A stretch of 64,000 nucleotides of DNA from Mansonella perstans. Lineage: Eukaryota; Nematoda; Chromadorea; Rhabditida; Onchocercidae. The stretch is taken from positions 177,001 through 241,000 of the forward strand of contig JBAMDO010000054.1 of assembly GCA_037074765.1 (NCBI GenBank). The letters run 5' to 3'. This document shows positions 1 through 12,812 of this stretch, piece after piece; position 1 is the first letter of the stretch; each line of letters starts with the position of its first letter. A program made the position numbers and the translations under genes. The notes below the pieces were generated by a model. It saw only the letters and a list, made by a program, of their open reading frames with translations, was not told where the DNA came from and searched no databases.

Positions 1-1388
1 TAGTGAAACACTTCGTTGTGTTATTCATTTTATATGCAAAACCATTTTAAAAATAGAAGTCGAAGTGTGTTTCGAACGTTTTCAATAAAATTATAAAATC
101 TATATAGAATTTTTTAAAAAGTTGTGAGCAAATCTAGTAATTAATGTATCCTTAAAATCTAAATGTGGACATATACAAATAAATCTCGGAAAAAATGAAT
201 TTAAATTTGAAAGAAAAAAAGTTCGAAAACTTCCTGCATAATCATGCCAACACATTTTTAAACTATGTGAAAAATGATACCGAAAAAGGAAAAAAAGTTT
301 TTAAGAAATTAAACAAATGAGATATGCTTGACAAAAATGTCCTCATCGTTTGAAAACTGGGTTTCACAAATATTTTTTCAATAAATTTTAAAATCGATGC
401 AAATTGCAAGCGATCTATGATGCTCTTAATATAAAATGCTACCTTAAGGAGCTACAGAAACCTAAACCATCTAACCATAAAAAAAAGAAAAAAAATTGAA
501 CTGTTCAGTTGATATTCCCTTAATCATCATTCTTATTAAAAGCAGCGGAACTCTTCGACTACTTCTAAATTCCAAAACTTGAATATTTTTTCTCACCAAA
601 AAGCAAGGAAATCGAATTAAAAGTTGCATCATCATTTTTTGAAAATGATCTACAAGTATGCATTGCGGATTTCGAGCTATGTTCAAATTTACCGCATGAA
701 ACCATTTGATTTAAAAACGCAAACTCATGGAACTTTACTATTTTGTAGCACAGTTTTTAACTTCAAGAAGATAATCTAGAACTCTGTGAAAAGATTTATT
801 GATGAAAAAATAATGATATGTATTAATGAAAAGTGATCTTCAAATTAAAAAAAAAAACTTTGCACATAGGGTTTGCAGTTGGAGATGAACAGATTTTTTA
901 CTTTTCAGCACGTTAATTAGTAACTTAGTAGTTTTCCCTCATGAAGAATGAAAAGCATACCTAGTTGGAACAAAGCTGTTGTCAATGATGCAAAAATCAA
1001 CATTACGGTAGGTAACATCAGGACTTGCTCCAGAAACAACCAATGGATTTCGGAATAGTGATAACGATGGCAACCAACAATTGACTACAGGTACAGCAAC
1101 CTACAGGATCGAAATTGTGAATTATTGAATTTGAAACTTGCTTTACAGTCCGAATGTTTAAAAGATGGGAATTTTTCGAGTGAAATGACGACAGCCTCCC
1201 TTTAGTCCGATAATTATTGTGACGTTATGATTCCAGTAAATTATTAGCACATGTAGCAAATTTGAATAACGATTCAATAACTGTCCTCCTGAGATCTTTA
1301 GACAGTTGCACGGCGAGAGAAACGAGCGTGATTACGCTAACTGGCGGAGCAGCCGAGGACTAAAACTGATGAGAGTAGTAAGTATGGC
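1..1388. other. Non-coding, nothing recognised
   Basis: AT-rich sequence with only short chance reading frames on both strands. I see no acceptor/donor-bounded coding run, RNA gene or repeat family before the GATTG array. Confidence 0.5.
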
Positions 1389-1543
1389 TGGATTAGATTG
1401 GATTGGATTGGACTGGATTGAATTGGATTGGATTGAATTGGATTGGATTGGATTGGATTGGATTAGATTGGATTGGATTGGATTGGATTGGATTGGGTTG
1501 GATTGGATTAGATTGGATTGGATTGGATTGGATTGGATTGGAT
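1389..1543. repeat. GATTG pentanucleotide tandem array
   Basis: About 31 units of a 5-base repeat (GATTG/TTGGA) with scattered single-base variants (GATTA, GACTG, AATTG, GGTTG). Because 5 is not a multiple of 3, all three forward frames translate to the same Trp-Ile-Gly/Leu-Asp pattern, which makes long but meaningless reading frames across it. The flanks are unique sequence. Confidence 0.95.
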
Positions 1544-4386
1544 GGATCCGATGACTTCGGATTCAGATGTTGCTACAGACAAACAGATTTTAGAAAATTG
1601 AACAGGTATATGAGGACACGGACATACACAGACACACATATACAATCACATGCGCATACAACGAGAATGATGAGAAGTCGCACTTCTTCCAAGAAACAAC
1701 GAAAATGTTGGTTGTCACTGGATAAATCTCTCCCCTATGACCTCTTTCTCCTTCAACTACTGCCTTATGACCTATTTCAACGAATAATTTCGTTCCTTTC
1801 GGAAGAATATTTGCGTATGGCATGTATATATGTCTGTTCCTAGGTCGCGCAAATAAGGGTATCCCCCTATTTCTATCTAAGTACACCATCCCCAAGGAAC
1901 TACCCGAGAACCTGAAACCCCATTGTTAATACCCTCATTCAGGTTACATGCTTTTTTTGTCCTCATTTCTTTTCCCTCATGAATCTCTCACATCAAATAT
2001 GTCCCTTCATGTCTGCCGTACGCGAAGTAACTAATTAAATTATTACATCATCAATCCAAAATCTACTAAAGATGTAATTCTTGTAGACAAGAAAGGGAAA
2101 GGAATAAATTTGCCTGAATCATTGAAAGTAATTGCAGAAATAATTGCCTAGCGTTCAGAAGTGTTGATCACATCACGAAAACCTGGTCGTTTCTTAAAAA
2201 TTGAAAGGCCGCTTTAAAAACTGTAAACATTTCGAATTATGACAGCTGTCAACAAGAAGAATTTTGATAGGAAGCGCTAAACCAACAATTTTTTCTAATT
2301 TCTGTTGTTTATTGCGTTGAATTTTCCATTTCGTAAGAAGTCGTATTCTTATTAGCAATAGCTAATTAATCACTAATTAATTTATTTTGGAGATTCTGCG
2401 TTTTTGCAGAACGGCGAAAAGCTATGATTATTTTTCAAGTTTCCGTTTGATTGATAAACTATTTCAAAAATTTTCGACATAGTATAAACAGTTGTTCGAA
2501 CGAGAGGTGGACTAGTTATTCTAATGATGCTGATCAAGATTTAATGATCATGCAACCTATGGTTAATTCGATCTCTAAATTTTATCTTCAGTATTGCAAA
2601 ATATTTCTTGCAATTCTGAGCAGTGCAAAAATTGCCCATATACGGAAACATAAAAACTTATATCTCTTTACAAAACATTATATCTTTTTACAAAATGCTT
2701 GAAATGAATGAGAAAAGGATGATTACGATACCAACTACTCCTCAATTAATTTCCTCAACCATTTTTTCCGCAATACAATGCTTACCCATGAACTATTCAA
2801 GTTTTCACTGGTATCGAGTGAAGTCTTCACTGGAAGTATTATAATGTTGATTTGTTGGATTTAGCCGCATTTTTTTCATTCGAGCATCAAATAATTTTAA
2901 AAAAAAGAATAATTTGCATACACTGTATACAACAGTGAATAACAATAGTTATTAATTGAAAAAACAGCCAGATTTTAAGATGCTATGTTGAAATGTAAAA
3001 GTAAAAACATGAAAAGAGTGCAAGGCTAGTTAGAAAATTGCCCCTTAATGCGAAAAGATTATAGCGATTGAAAATATTAAAAAAATCAATAAAGTGTGAA
3101 ATTTCACTTTTTTTATTTCTTTTTCTGCACTTCTCAAATGAATCGTTGGTAAAAATTATGAACTGGCAACTCGTTCACAAAATATTTGACTAGATGTTTT
3201 AGAATGCATGCAGAAAATTTTCCAAAACAGTCGAGTATTCTATTAACGAAGTTCATTTGTTATCATAGCTAGATTTAAAAGGTGTGTTATATTTAGCTGA
3301 TATATTAACTATAAGAAGCTCTAGATTTTTGAAGATGGGAAATATCCCATCAAGTATTATATTTTAAAAAATTACATGAGTCATCTGATTGATATAAGGG
3401 AAGGATAAGTTCAAGGCACCCGAAATAAAAATCATTTTCTAATTAAATTAAAACTCTTCGTGGGTAAAAATACTGGGAAATGTTTTATGAACACCAAATT
3501 GATCTTATCAGTGTATATATCGTATTTTCAACTTGCACTTCTGATAACAAGCTTGTTTGAAAACTGCCATAAGTCGTTTTATTTTGTTACCCATTATGGC
3601 TCAGTTTGAAAAAATAAAAATATTTAAAAAAAGAAATGGCCATATCATTAGATTTAGAGCTTAGTATAATAAAAAATAGGTCCATCTGTTGAGATTCCTA
3701 GTAGCGTAGTATCGCGGTCTTTTTTACATCTCTATGATTTGCGATATTGGCAAAAAAAATGATAACACCAATTTTTTTTGTGTGTTCAAAATTAACAAGC
3801 TATAGGTGGAAATCCGAGTAATGAGGAAAAGTTAGCGTTGAAAAAGGAGGAGATAGAACTGAGTTTTGTTTCTAATGGCAAAGTTCTGGACCAGTTTTTA
3901 AATTAAAAAAAAAAATTTCGCAGTTGATAGTTTAACTTGTTTTTCTAAAATTGTTTAACTATATATTAATTACATTAAAGTTCCGAATTTGCAAGTGCGC
4001 ACCTCAATATTTATTGGAAAATTGCAATTAAAGAAGTGCAAAAGAGTTCCAAAATTTTTACACTTGAACATGCTTGATCAGGATTTCTGTCCATTATCAA
4101 TTAATAAATTTTGTCATTTCCACTCGCATATTTTCGGATAGCCGGCTGTTCAACCCGATAAAACAAATTGATTGATACTGCTCATTTAAAGAAAAATTTC
4201 AGTTTGTACAGCATAGTATGAATATAGGCATACTATAGGAAAACATTAACTACTAACTAGCTTCGGGTAGTAGCTCATAGCAAATTACGTATTAAACTAC
4301 GTATTATTGATCAACAATTGAATTCCGATGAAAAAAATGTCAACTAAAACCTTGAGGTATTATTTTAATGTCCATTCAATTTTATA
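1544..4386. other. Non-coding, nothing recognised
   Basis: No coding run with matching splice signals was found. The slightly GC-richer stretch at about 1560-1930 carries overlapping short frames on both strands, none with a recognisable domain. Confidence 0.45.
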
Positions 4387-4608
4387 TTAACGAAGTAATC
4401 CCGACAGCCCACTAAACAGAATACCATAAGACGGAAATATCATTTGAAATAAATGCATCAGTGCTACGACACAAAAGGTCGATATGTAAACAACTTTCTT
4501 GCCATCTACTATGCACATGGAGCAGGCACTTGACCAATTAATCAGTAACTGAATGTTATCAATTACAGTCACATAATTCTTCTTTAATTTGTCTGCCACG
4601 AAATAAAT
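4387..4608 (-). CDS. Putative terminal exon, membrane-like peptide (weak)
   Basis: A 73-residue reading frame on the minus strand opens right after a good acceptor (TTTCAG ending at 4609) and ends with TAA at 4389-4387. The C-terminal half is hydrophobic and could form one or two membrane segments (around VVYISTFCVVALMHLF). No ATG lies at its start and I found no upstream exon between 4620 and 5580, so it may be the last exon of an unresolved gene or a chance frame. I do not recognise the family. Confidence 0.22.
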   Translation of the reverse strand: MYFVADKLKKNYVTVIDNIQLLINWSSACSMCIVDGKKVVYISTFCVVALMHLFQMIFPSYGILFSGLSGLLR

Positions 4609-5455
4609 CTGAAACGTATTGAGACATTGTTGAGTCACAAAATTTTTTTTCTTGTCAAATTTAAGCTTTTCAAAAAAAAAAGCAATAAAACAGTTTCACT
4701 ATATGGAATCCAGTCCATTTGAAAGTTAGTCCATTTTCTCGTTTTCACTCTCAGCGCCTTTTCAGACCTTTCAAATGGACATTTCTGAAAAGAATCCAAA
4801 CAGACCCGTAAAAAGCCATATTTGCCGCCGTATGTACATAGAAACTGACTCGTGAATTATCAAGCTCACAGAAAATCTCACAAAAAATTTTCTCAAGCAT
4901 TCTGGGTGCTCACAAAAGGATTCCTAAATTAGGAGATACAATGATCAATTTCACACGTAAGGAACAGAAAAAAAAAAGGAATCAATTTTACATGGAAGAT
5001 CATGTAAGTTAATTTTACATGGAGGGTCTCATTTAAAAGTTCAGAAGAACTAGGCTAAATTTAATTTATCCCATTTAGTCAAATCTACAGTGCATCCTTT
5101 CGAAACTCGAAACAACTAGCTGGAACTCTACACTTTTTTCACAAAAAATTTTTTTTTTCAAAATTTGAAGTCATACTTTTTAAATTGCCGGAAGAGGTAA
5201 ATTTGCCATCAGCTTCTTCAATTAATAGCGAATTAGCATTTTCCGTAAAATGAAACTTGTTAAAACCAAACTATAAGCTTCTGTTTTCTTTTAAAGTATG
5301 TTTCAATGAAGTTTTTAAAAAGACATGATTTGCATAATTTACTATTTGACGAGAATTTCTTGATTAATTGTCAGCTATTTTTACGTTTAAAACAATTAGG
5401 AAAAAGATTAATCACAAACAAAAAAAAGTCAAAAATATTTATAAAAAAGAGAAGA

Positions 5456-5575
5456 ATGAGAAAAATATAGTTGGAGGCGAAAGCACGAAAAATTCATAAA
5501 GAATAAAAAATTCATAAAAAATAAAAAAGTCATAAAATTCGTAAAGAAAAAATTCAAAAATTCATAAAAATCTTT
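5456..5575. repeat. A-rich degenerate tandem repeat
   Basis: Imperfect repeats of a unit close to ATTCATAAAGAATAAAAA, just downstream of the orphan secreted-protein gene on the opposite strand. Low complexity; no function visible. Confidence 0.6.
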
Positions 5576-5584
5576 TACTTGTTT

Positions 5585-6664
5585 TTATGAAGCTTTATTT
5601 TCACTATTTGCTGACTCGTTCTCAATGATTTTCAATATCGCATCTTCCGTAGAACTCATAGAAAATGTACTTCTTGAATAATATCTGGTATCGCAATCCC
5701 TAGTATGAACACTCTTACTTGCAACTGGACTTTTCTTACCGAAAATTCCTCTTGCCCCCAAAATCATAATCATTGCTCTCCTATTTACTTTATATGAGAT
5801 AAGTTTACATAATTCACATACCGCTGATAATGTTTGACCATTGCGAGTGCTAGAATCTTGCGATACCTATTAGTACTGGTTACCCATCTGAAGTAATGGG
5901 TAACCAGTTGTCATGCCCTGCAAATATCGTACGATGACCGGGTAGCTTTTCTGCAATGTATAGCCATAGCACTGAATGCGGTGTATAGCCATAGCACTGA
6001 ATTCTAGGCTCATTCATGCCATGCAGCGATCACGGGATTCTTCTGCTTGCAGTTCAATTTCTATCGTTTCTCACTGGAGACTGATAATATTGCTCACTCA
6101 TCCGGTGTAGCAGAACCCAACAACAATCCACGATGACAGACGTCCAGTCATTTTTTAAATCCACTTTTCACACTGTTGATGTTCCAAAATTCCGAACCTA
6201 AGCAGTTAATAAAAGATACGTTTGGAAATATGCTGAGTCTACTGTATTCACATGGCAATAAAATTTTGATCGAATTTGAAGAATTCACATGAAGGATTTT
6301 TTACCTGTTTGAAAAATTTGCTAAAAGGCAAGATTTATCACAAAGTGCAGCATCATAAAAGATATTGCCAATCGCAATTATGACGAACGGCCGAATTACA
6401 TGATGCTCAACATGTTTATATCATGTTAGCGGTGACAAAATCAAGATGTCGCTGTTCAAACACTTGTGTGCTCCACTTAAGAAGACTTCCATGAGAAAAC
6501 AGATTTTGCAAATTGGCATCATCCTTAATGTAACGAACCGAAAGCATTACTTCAAATGATTGGGTAGGAAGTGGGAATTCAACAGCATTGAATAACCACG
6601 GCAACATTATAAATATGAGCATGATTTTTAGGAAAAACAGGAAAGCACCGCAGTTCTGCAACAT
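5585..6664 (-). CDS. Orphan secreted protein, 7 exons, 211 aa
   Basis: I do not recognise this protein. Exons (minus strand): 6664-6464, 6405-6305, 6241-6198, 6163-6075, 5866-5822, 5780-5740 and 5699-5585. All introns are GT..AG and the phases close exactly from ATG to TAA (636 nt). Residues about 10-28 form a hydrophobic signal peptide (FLFFLKIMLIFIMLPWLF), so the product is probably secreted or type I. The middle contains cysteines in C-x3-C, single and CC arrangements (residues about 88-125), suggesting disulfides. The C-terminal third is hydrophilic and rich in Ser, Asn and Glu, with a dibasic GGKR near residue 170 that could be a processing site. Other frames of the last three exons are also open, so alternative 3' models exist. 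Introns are short (39-208 nt). No homologue family is claimed. Confidence 0.55.
5876..5907. repeat. Perfect inverted repeat (12-bp stem, 8-nt loop)
   Basis: CTGGTTACCCAT is followed after 8 bases by its exact reverse complement. It lies inside the fourth intron of the orphan secreted-protein gene, 10 bases upstream of the next exon's first base, so it could present the acceptor in a hairpin. Confidence 0.85.
5957..6002. repeat. Direct duplication, 21-bp copies, 25-bp period
   Basis: Two identical 21-base copies (starting TGTATAGCCATAG) at 5957-5977 and 5982-6002 in the same intron as the inverted repeat. Confidence 0.85.
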
Positions 6665-9120
6665 TCAAGCTTCTCGGCGGTTGACGTATACATACCTCCA
6701 ACGTCGCCGAGTTACGTGTGCGATAATACCAAAAAGTTAAGGTGCCACCGCCCAGCTGACAACTGCAGCAGTTAGGAAAACAAGTTAAACAAAGTTATCA
6801 CTCAGTTTGAGTCAGTCTTCAGCTTTTTACTTTAAACAAAATTTTTTTTCTTTCATAAATTGACAAACCTTATAATGTTGCTTATCAAAGTGGCTTTTTG
6901 CACTCCATCGAAAGATCCATGTTTGTATACAAATAATTCATCTGTAACGACAAATTTTCAATCACTTTAAATTATTTTATCAGGACATCGAATAACGCCG
7001 CTTTTTCAAGCAGCGATTGCCCTTGACGAACAAAAATTGTGAAGTGCTGCATCATCACACTTCAAAATAATTAAAGCTGATAAATCGAATTGAATGCGTT
7101 ACTTTGAATTTTGAAAATATCCTAGAATAAGGAATAAATGCTGGTGAAATGTAAAAGGATGAGAAAGAAAAATTATTATATCACAGAATGCAATTAACAG
7201 TATGATGCCCAAACAGCGGCTGTCAGCACAAACTGACGAATCTTATTTATGTTCAAATCACAACAAAATAATTGTCATCGAGATTTAGCAAAATAAGTCA
7301 CTTGGATTATTCTTCGAAGAAATTACACTGAAATGGTTTCCCACTCTAACATTGCTTGCTATCAGGAAATTATCACCATCTTCTGCAGCAATGTCATTAC
7401 GCCAAACTGACATGCCAATTCGAAGCTGCAGTTCAAATCTGCTGATGTGTTTATTTGACATATCTGAGAATCTGATTAACCAGTTCAGGCAAAGGTTCTT
7501 TCTAATGGTCTTCGATATTTTTACTCCTTTTTAGTAAATCTGAGTGAGTGTCATAGATACAATTTCTTGTTTTTTTTTTTTGTTTGCACATAAGACAGTA
7601 TACTTGCAAAAAAAGTTATGTCATGGAATCATTTTCATTCAACCGAATTTAACTGAAATTCCTGTCTGAGGAAAACTTTTTAGTGTCGCATTACAGATGT
7701 CGTCCAATATGAAAGCAATATATTGCCAATATGTTGCGACAACAAAACAGCCGAAACCAAATTATTGTAAAAGATTTTCAGTCAGTTTACGTACGTAAAG
7801 CGATTGATATGTTAAGTAATCATATTTATAGGTTTTATTTAGACGTTATCTTTTCAGTTTTCCTAAAATTTTCCAAAACAATACAACCGCTGCACTAGGA
7901 CAAGTTGCTCAGACTGGGTTTTACGAAAATTTGACTGATTTAGCTATAGTAATAATATGTTACATTGTCACATTGTCGACAACAGATACAAATTGCCTTT
8001 TGTTAGGTTTTTAAAACTCTAATAAATAGTCCTCATTGAATCTCAAAGGAGTTAAATTTTAGAGCATAGTCTATATGACTGCATGAAATTTACAATTTGG
8101 TAGCAAAGATGAGGCGATAAGGAAGATGTAATAGGAATTTCTAAGTGAGGGAAATTTTACGAAGTATGTGTGGTATTTATAAATTGAGAGCATGACCTAG
8201 TAGTCATAAAAGACAGGTCGCAATTACACATTAGAAATAAATGTTATCCAGCTTTCTGCATTCCTTTAATATCTTTTAAATGAGCCTTCCCATCATTCTC
8301 GAACATTGGCAATTGTACAACCGATGACTATTACTATCATTCACCGCTTGGTTAGAGATATATAATTGCATTTATTTACCGACACAAGATCATCACACTC
8401 AGTCTGTGCCTTGAGCTGCGATTCTTGAAAAACTAATAGAAACTGGTTAACGAAAATAGAATATAATAGCATATAAAATTGACTAATCTTTACTGAACTT
8501 CAAAAAATAGGATCAATTTTAAATCTGCCAACTGCTATCAAAAGTCCCGAACTTCAAATTTTTCAAATGAGAGACTAATTACCAAATAAAGTATAGAAAG
8601 TATAGGATGGATTAATGTTTTTACATAGCATTCCTATATTTTACAATACAACAAACGTCCTATGAATTCATACCTGAAAAGGCAGAAGGCTAAACGCAAT
8701 ATCTAAGAGAAATATTTGAGTGGAAGATTGCCAGACGGATTAAGATTTAAAAGTTTCCTGGTAGGTCAAATTCTAACGATGAGGACGATATTTGGATAGT
8801 TCATCCGGGCGGGAGGTAGCTTCTCTATGCCTTTCTTCCAGTGCTCTACTTATTATCACCAGTTTTCTAATGTTGCATGCCCGGATTAAAGAATGTTGTA
8901 GGTTAATTGATACATAAATTTCCTGGGCATATCTAGCAAAATGAAGTTATCTTTGACTTTTTCTCAGTTTTCTGCTTTTTGTTTCACAAATTTGAATGTT
9001 CGACCGTCGAGAAGGGAATCTTCTAAACCATTGTTTCGGAATTGTGTCACAGCTAAAAGTTGCAGTTCTTTTCAGAGAATATCCAATAGCTAGCTGTAAA
9101 TTACTTTCCTTTTGGATTAC
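6665..9120. other. Non-coding intergenic region
   Basis: Lies upstream of both the minus-strand secreted-protein gene and the plus-strand LDLa gene (divergent arrangement), so it presumably carries both promoters. No motif could be assigned by eye. Confidence 0.4.
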
Positions 9121-9135
9121 TCTCCCTCAGTTCAC
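9121..9135 (+). promoter_or_regulatory. Probable trans-splice acceptor of the LDLa gene
   Basis: A pyrimidine tract ending in CTCAG stops 5 bases before the start ATG at 9136. No donor pairs with it upstream, which in nematodes usually marks a spliced-leader acceptor. Sequence is seen; the trans-splicing role is inferred. Confidence 0.45.
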
Positions 9136-12100
9136 ATGAGTGCAAGACGAGGTTCATACGACCCAAATAACCCAGTCACGGTTAGTTCTCTAACTTCAAT
9201 TCAACTAAGAAAACCCAAGAGGTTGCAGTGATTGTTATAATGTTTATCATACTTTTTAACCTCGCCCATAATATATCAGTGTTCAATTTATTTGCACTTA
9301 TATTTATCTTCAGCTACACAATATAATACGTCCGGTGTCCATAAAAAATATGGATGGCAAATCTTTACGGTATAATCAGCGTCCGGACAGTGTTAGTGGA
9401 TCTCTTGGAATTGACAGGTACGTTTATTTACTCGTCTAGTAGCGTATTTAAATGCTCCAAGCGATTTTTCACTTCATATATTTCATCTTCGAAATTAATG
9501 CACCCTTTATGCATAAACACAAGAACAACCTTAATATTAGCCATTTGTTTCTTTTGATGGCGCAATTTCACACTTTTGAAAAAAGCTTGTGATGACAGCC
9601 ATTTAACACTTATTTTAATTCGCCTGCTAGTGGATTACAGGTGAAAGTGAACAACTTACCGTCAAACGTGTAACATTTTGAAGCCTTAACAAACCCAAAA
9701 ATAGCATTTCAGTTTCCAGTATAGGTTAATTCTTGTACACAACGTCAATTTCCAGGGAGAACAATGATGAAGCGTGCTGCTTTGCTTTTCTTTTGAAGAT
9801 CGAAAATTTCAAGGAGCACTTAGCTGAAATTAGTTGTTGTACGTGGGTGAATAATATACCACTAGTTGTCTTTCTAGTTGGTATTCTTATACTTCTGGCC
9901 GCTTTAATCATCTTGCCGTTTCTAATTGCAACGCTTATCATACGCGGTTATGTAAGGACGTTTAAATTCGAATGTTTGAATTCTGCTTTATTTAAAATGG
10001 ATTGCCAAAAATTTGAAGTTTTTATTTATCGGATGAATCAATTTAGTCGTCGACATCCGCGAATGACATTCATACGGTAGAGATCATCAGAGCACAATCA
10101 AATTGGCCCAATGTTGACCCGTTGCTACACTTTAGATCCTTGAGATCAATGATTCCTCCGAATGTTACATTGTGCGGAGGATATGGGTTTTCATGCACAA
10201 ATTTGCCGGTATGTTGGCATTTCGAAAAATTCTCTAGAATTCATTTATAATTAAGCTATTTTAGTAATATCAGGAATTAATCAATTCAGCATAAGCTTTT
10301 AATAACTACTAATTGAGTCGAATTAATTTAGTGAAAAAAATAAAAATTTGATTCCTATTAGAACTTAGTCATTGGGACATTTCAACGTTGCGATGGTGTT
10401 GACGATTGTCCAGACGGAAGCGATGAAATTGGATGTAAATGTACGCTTTTAATGGTTTCATTATCTTTATTCATTCTTGAATGCGGCAACAAAATCCCTT
10501 GTTAACATATGTAGGAATTTTTGTTCAATTAATGAAATATTTTAGTGTGCCACACGACGGTCAACTGTTCCAGCACAACATATGGAATTATCTCATCAAG
10601 ATATTCGTTGTGTCTACGAGGTTATCATTTATGTGACGGAAATGTTGATTGTCCGGATGGTTCTGATGAGGAACATTATTGCAGTAAGTCTTCTTGTTTG
10701 TCCGTCGTGTGACATATTGGTTAATTGTAGTCATTATTCTTTATCTTTCTATTCATATATATCGAACTCAACATAATTTTTGTAGAAAAAAAATGCTCAA
10801 GATACGACGTACGATGCGGTGATACAGGTATGTGCTTGACTTACGAGCAGAAATGTGACGGTGACGTGCAATGCAAGGACGGAGAAGATGAGAAAAACTG
10901 TAATGGTGAATGTCGCGGAGGCGCATTATGGTGTGAAGGGAAGAAAAAATGCATACCAAAGTGGCAAATTTGCAATGGCGTCCGAAATTGCCCGGATGGC
11001 AGGGATGAAATGGTAGGGTGAGGAAAGCTACTCTGATTTGTGAATCAAATTATAAAACCCAACCTTCCTTAAAATCAGTTCTGCAAATGTTTTATTTTTT
11101 AGTCAAATTCAGGGTGACAGCGCTGCATGATTGTGATGCAGGTTTTCCTTAACTTCGGATTAATTCGCAAAAGTCCTTTGTTAGCTCTGGTAACAGAGGA
11201 TTTCAAACTGAGGCTCTGTTCGCAAAAGTTGTCTGGATAAATAAAATACGAAGATATATCACCAGCATTTATTTGGATTTTTGTAGGATTGCACATGCAG
11301 AGAATGCTCAGGTATCGGCAAGGCATTATGCAACAACAGTAATGTCTGCATCAAGCGTTCGCAGATTTGTAATGGCATTGAGGATTGTCCTGGTGGAGAT
11401 GATGAAGTTAACTGTCCCGGAGGCTGCAAAACTGGTTCCAAAGAGGTTCCTACAAGAAACATTTTTAAAAACTTTTTATTCTTATTTTTGAATATAAGTA
11501 TCCAAGTCTGAAGCAAATTTCGGTCCTTGTAATTTCAAAAATTTATTTTCGTGTGTATGAAAACACAGTTTCTTCACCGGAACTGAAATATCCAGTAAGT
11601 ATTTTGGCAGGAAGTAATTACATTTTGTTTTCATATCACTGCATTTAAGGATTTTATCCGATGCCGAGACGGTATTCTCTATCACAGAAAGTACGCTTGC
11701 AGTGGGATATTAAATGAATGCGAAGGAAAGTGCAATGAATGTTTCGAAGAGATGGCATTTACTTGCAACAATTATAAATGTATCAAAAAGAGTTTGGTCT
11801 GTTATTTTTTTTATCAGATATCATAGGATCAGGCAATACTTAGACGATTCCCAGATGTCCGAGATGAATTCCTGGTGTAAGTTAATGGGGAAAGAAGAAA
11901 AGGTCAGCCATCATTCTCACTACTTGATATTAAGGTATGTGATGGCCTGGACGACTGTGGCGACAATTCCGATGAGGCTAACTGCGACTGCGATCTTATG
12001 AAGAGCTTAGGCGACACAATGCAGTGCCAGATGTATGGGGAGAGGATTAAGTGCATTTTATCAGTGAGTTCTTTGTTGTTTATATAAATTAATTGCACCA

Positions 12101-12657
12101 ATGGAGTTTCTCACAAATTTCAATAGTTACAGTCGCAGCGCTGTGACGGTTACGAGGACTGTCCGGGTGGTGAAGATGAGAAAAACTGTGAGAAATGTAT
12201 AAATCCAAATGCTATTTACTGTGAGCCGACGAAAACTTGCTTGACAAGCACAAAACGTTGTGACGGTGTTACTGATTGTCCCGACAATAATGATGAACAA
12301 AGATGTAGTTGTGCAGGTAAGTAGTCATCACTGTTAGATATTAAACCCATTCTGTTGATCAAATGATACAAGACGATTTAATGATTGTCGAGCAGTATGT
12401 GACCGAACAAATGTCATAATGAAGTACGGAACAATGTTTGTAGTAGTTTTTTTGGAGAGGAAGCAAGATGTACTGTTATTGCAGAATGCAAATTGCACGG
12501 CTTCCCAATATATATGTGTACAAATGTTGCCAGATGCTTTAGACGACATGAAGTTTGCAATCCCTATACGCAATGTCCTAATGCTTCGAAAGTAGACAAA
12601 CTGTTCTGCGCCAGCCAAGCTCGAGAGAATGCCTTTTTTGCTACAAAAAAGGTTTGA
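9136..12657 (+). CDS. LDLa-repeat type II membrane protein, EGG-1/EGG-2-like
   Basis: Twelve exons: 9136-9180, 9314-9417, 9756-9951, 10083-10208, 10362-10440, 10546-10683, 10786-11012, 11287-11445, 11650-11796, 11935-12063, 12127-12316 and 12485-12657 (570 aa; phases close). There is no N-terminal signal peptide. A single hydrophobic segment at residues about 84-112 follows a cytoplasmic head with cysteine pairs (CC at 57-58 and 77-78), giving type II topology. The outer part is a chain of about ten LDL-receptor class A modules, six to eight with the C-D-G-x-x-D-C-x-D-x-x-D-E core. The sixth (around exon 9) and the last are degenerate. This architecture matches C. elegans EGG-1/EGG-2, oocyte-surface proteins needed for sperm entry and eggshell formation; assignment is by architecture only. 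The exon 3/4 junction has an equivalent alternative (GGTTAT or GTAAGG donor). The gene is convergent with the minus-strand genes downstream. Confidence 0.85.
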
Positions 12658-12812
12658 ACAATGATCTACTGTTAGCACTACTAATGGTACGAAGGACATG
12701 CACAGTATTTCGACGGCATCACTTTTTACAAATTCCTGAAAGAAGTCAAAATTACGGCTGCTTGGCTGCCAGCTGTAATTTGTCCATTATAGATATTGCG
12801 TGTTTGTATTCC

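Noticed and set aside
1306..1843. Two forward reading frames of 82 and 146 codons
   Set aside because: They are translations of the GATTG array plus flanks; composition is entirely set by the repeat and no splice or domain evidence supports them.
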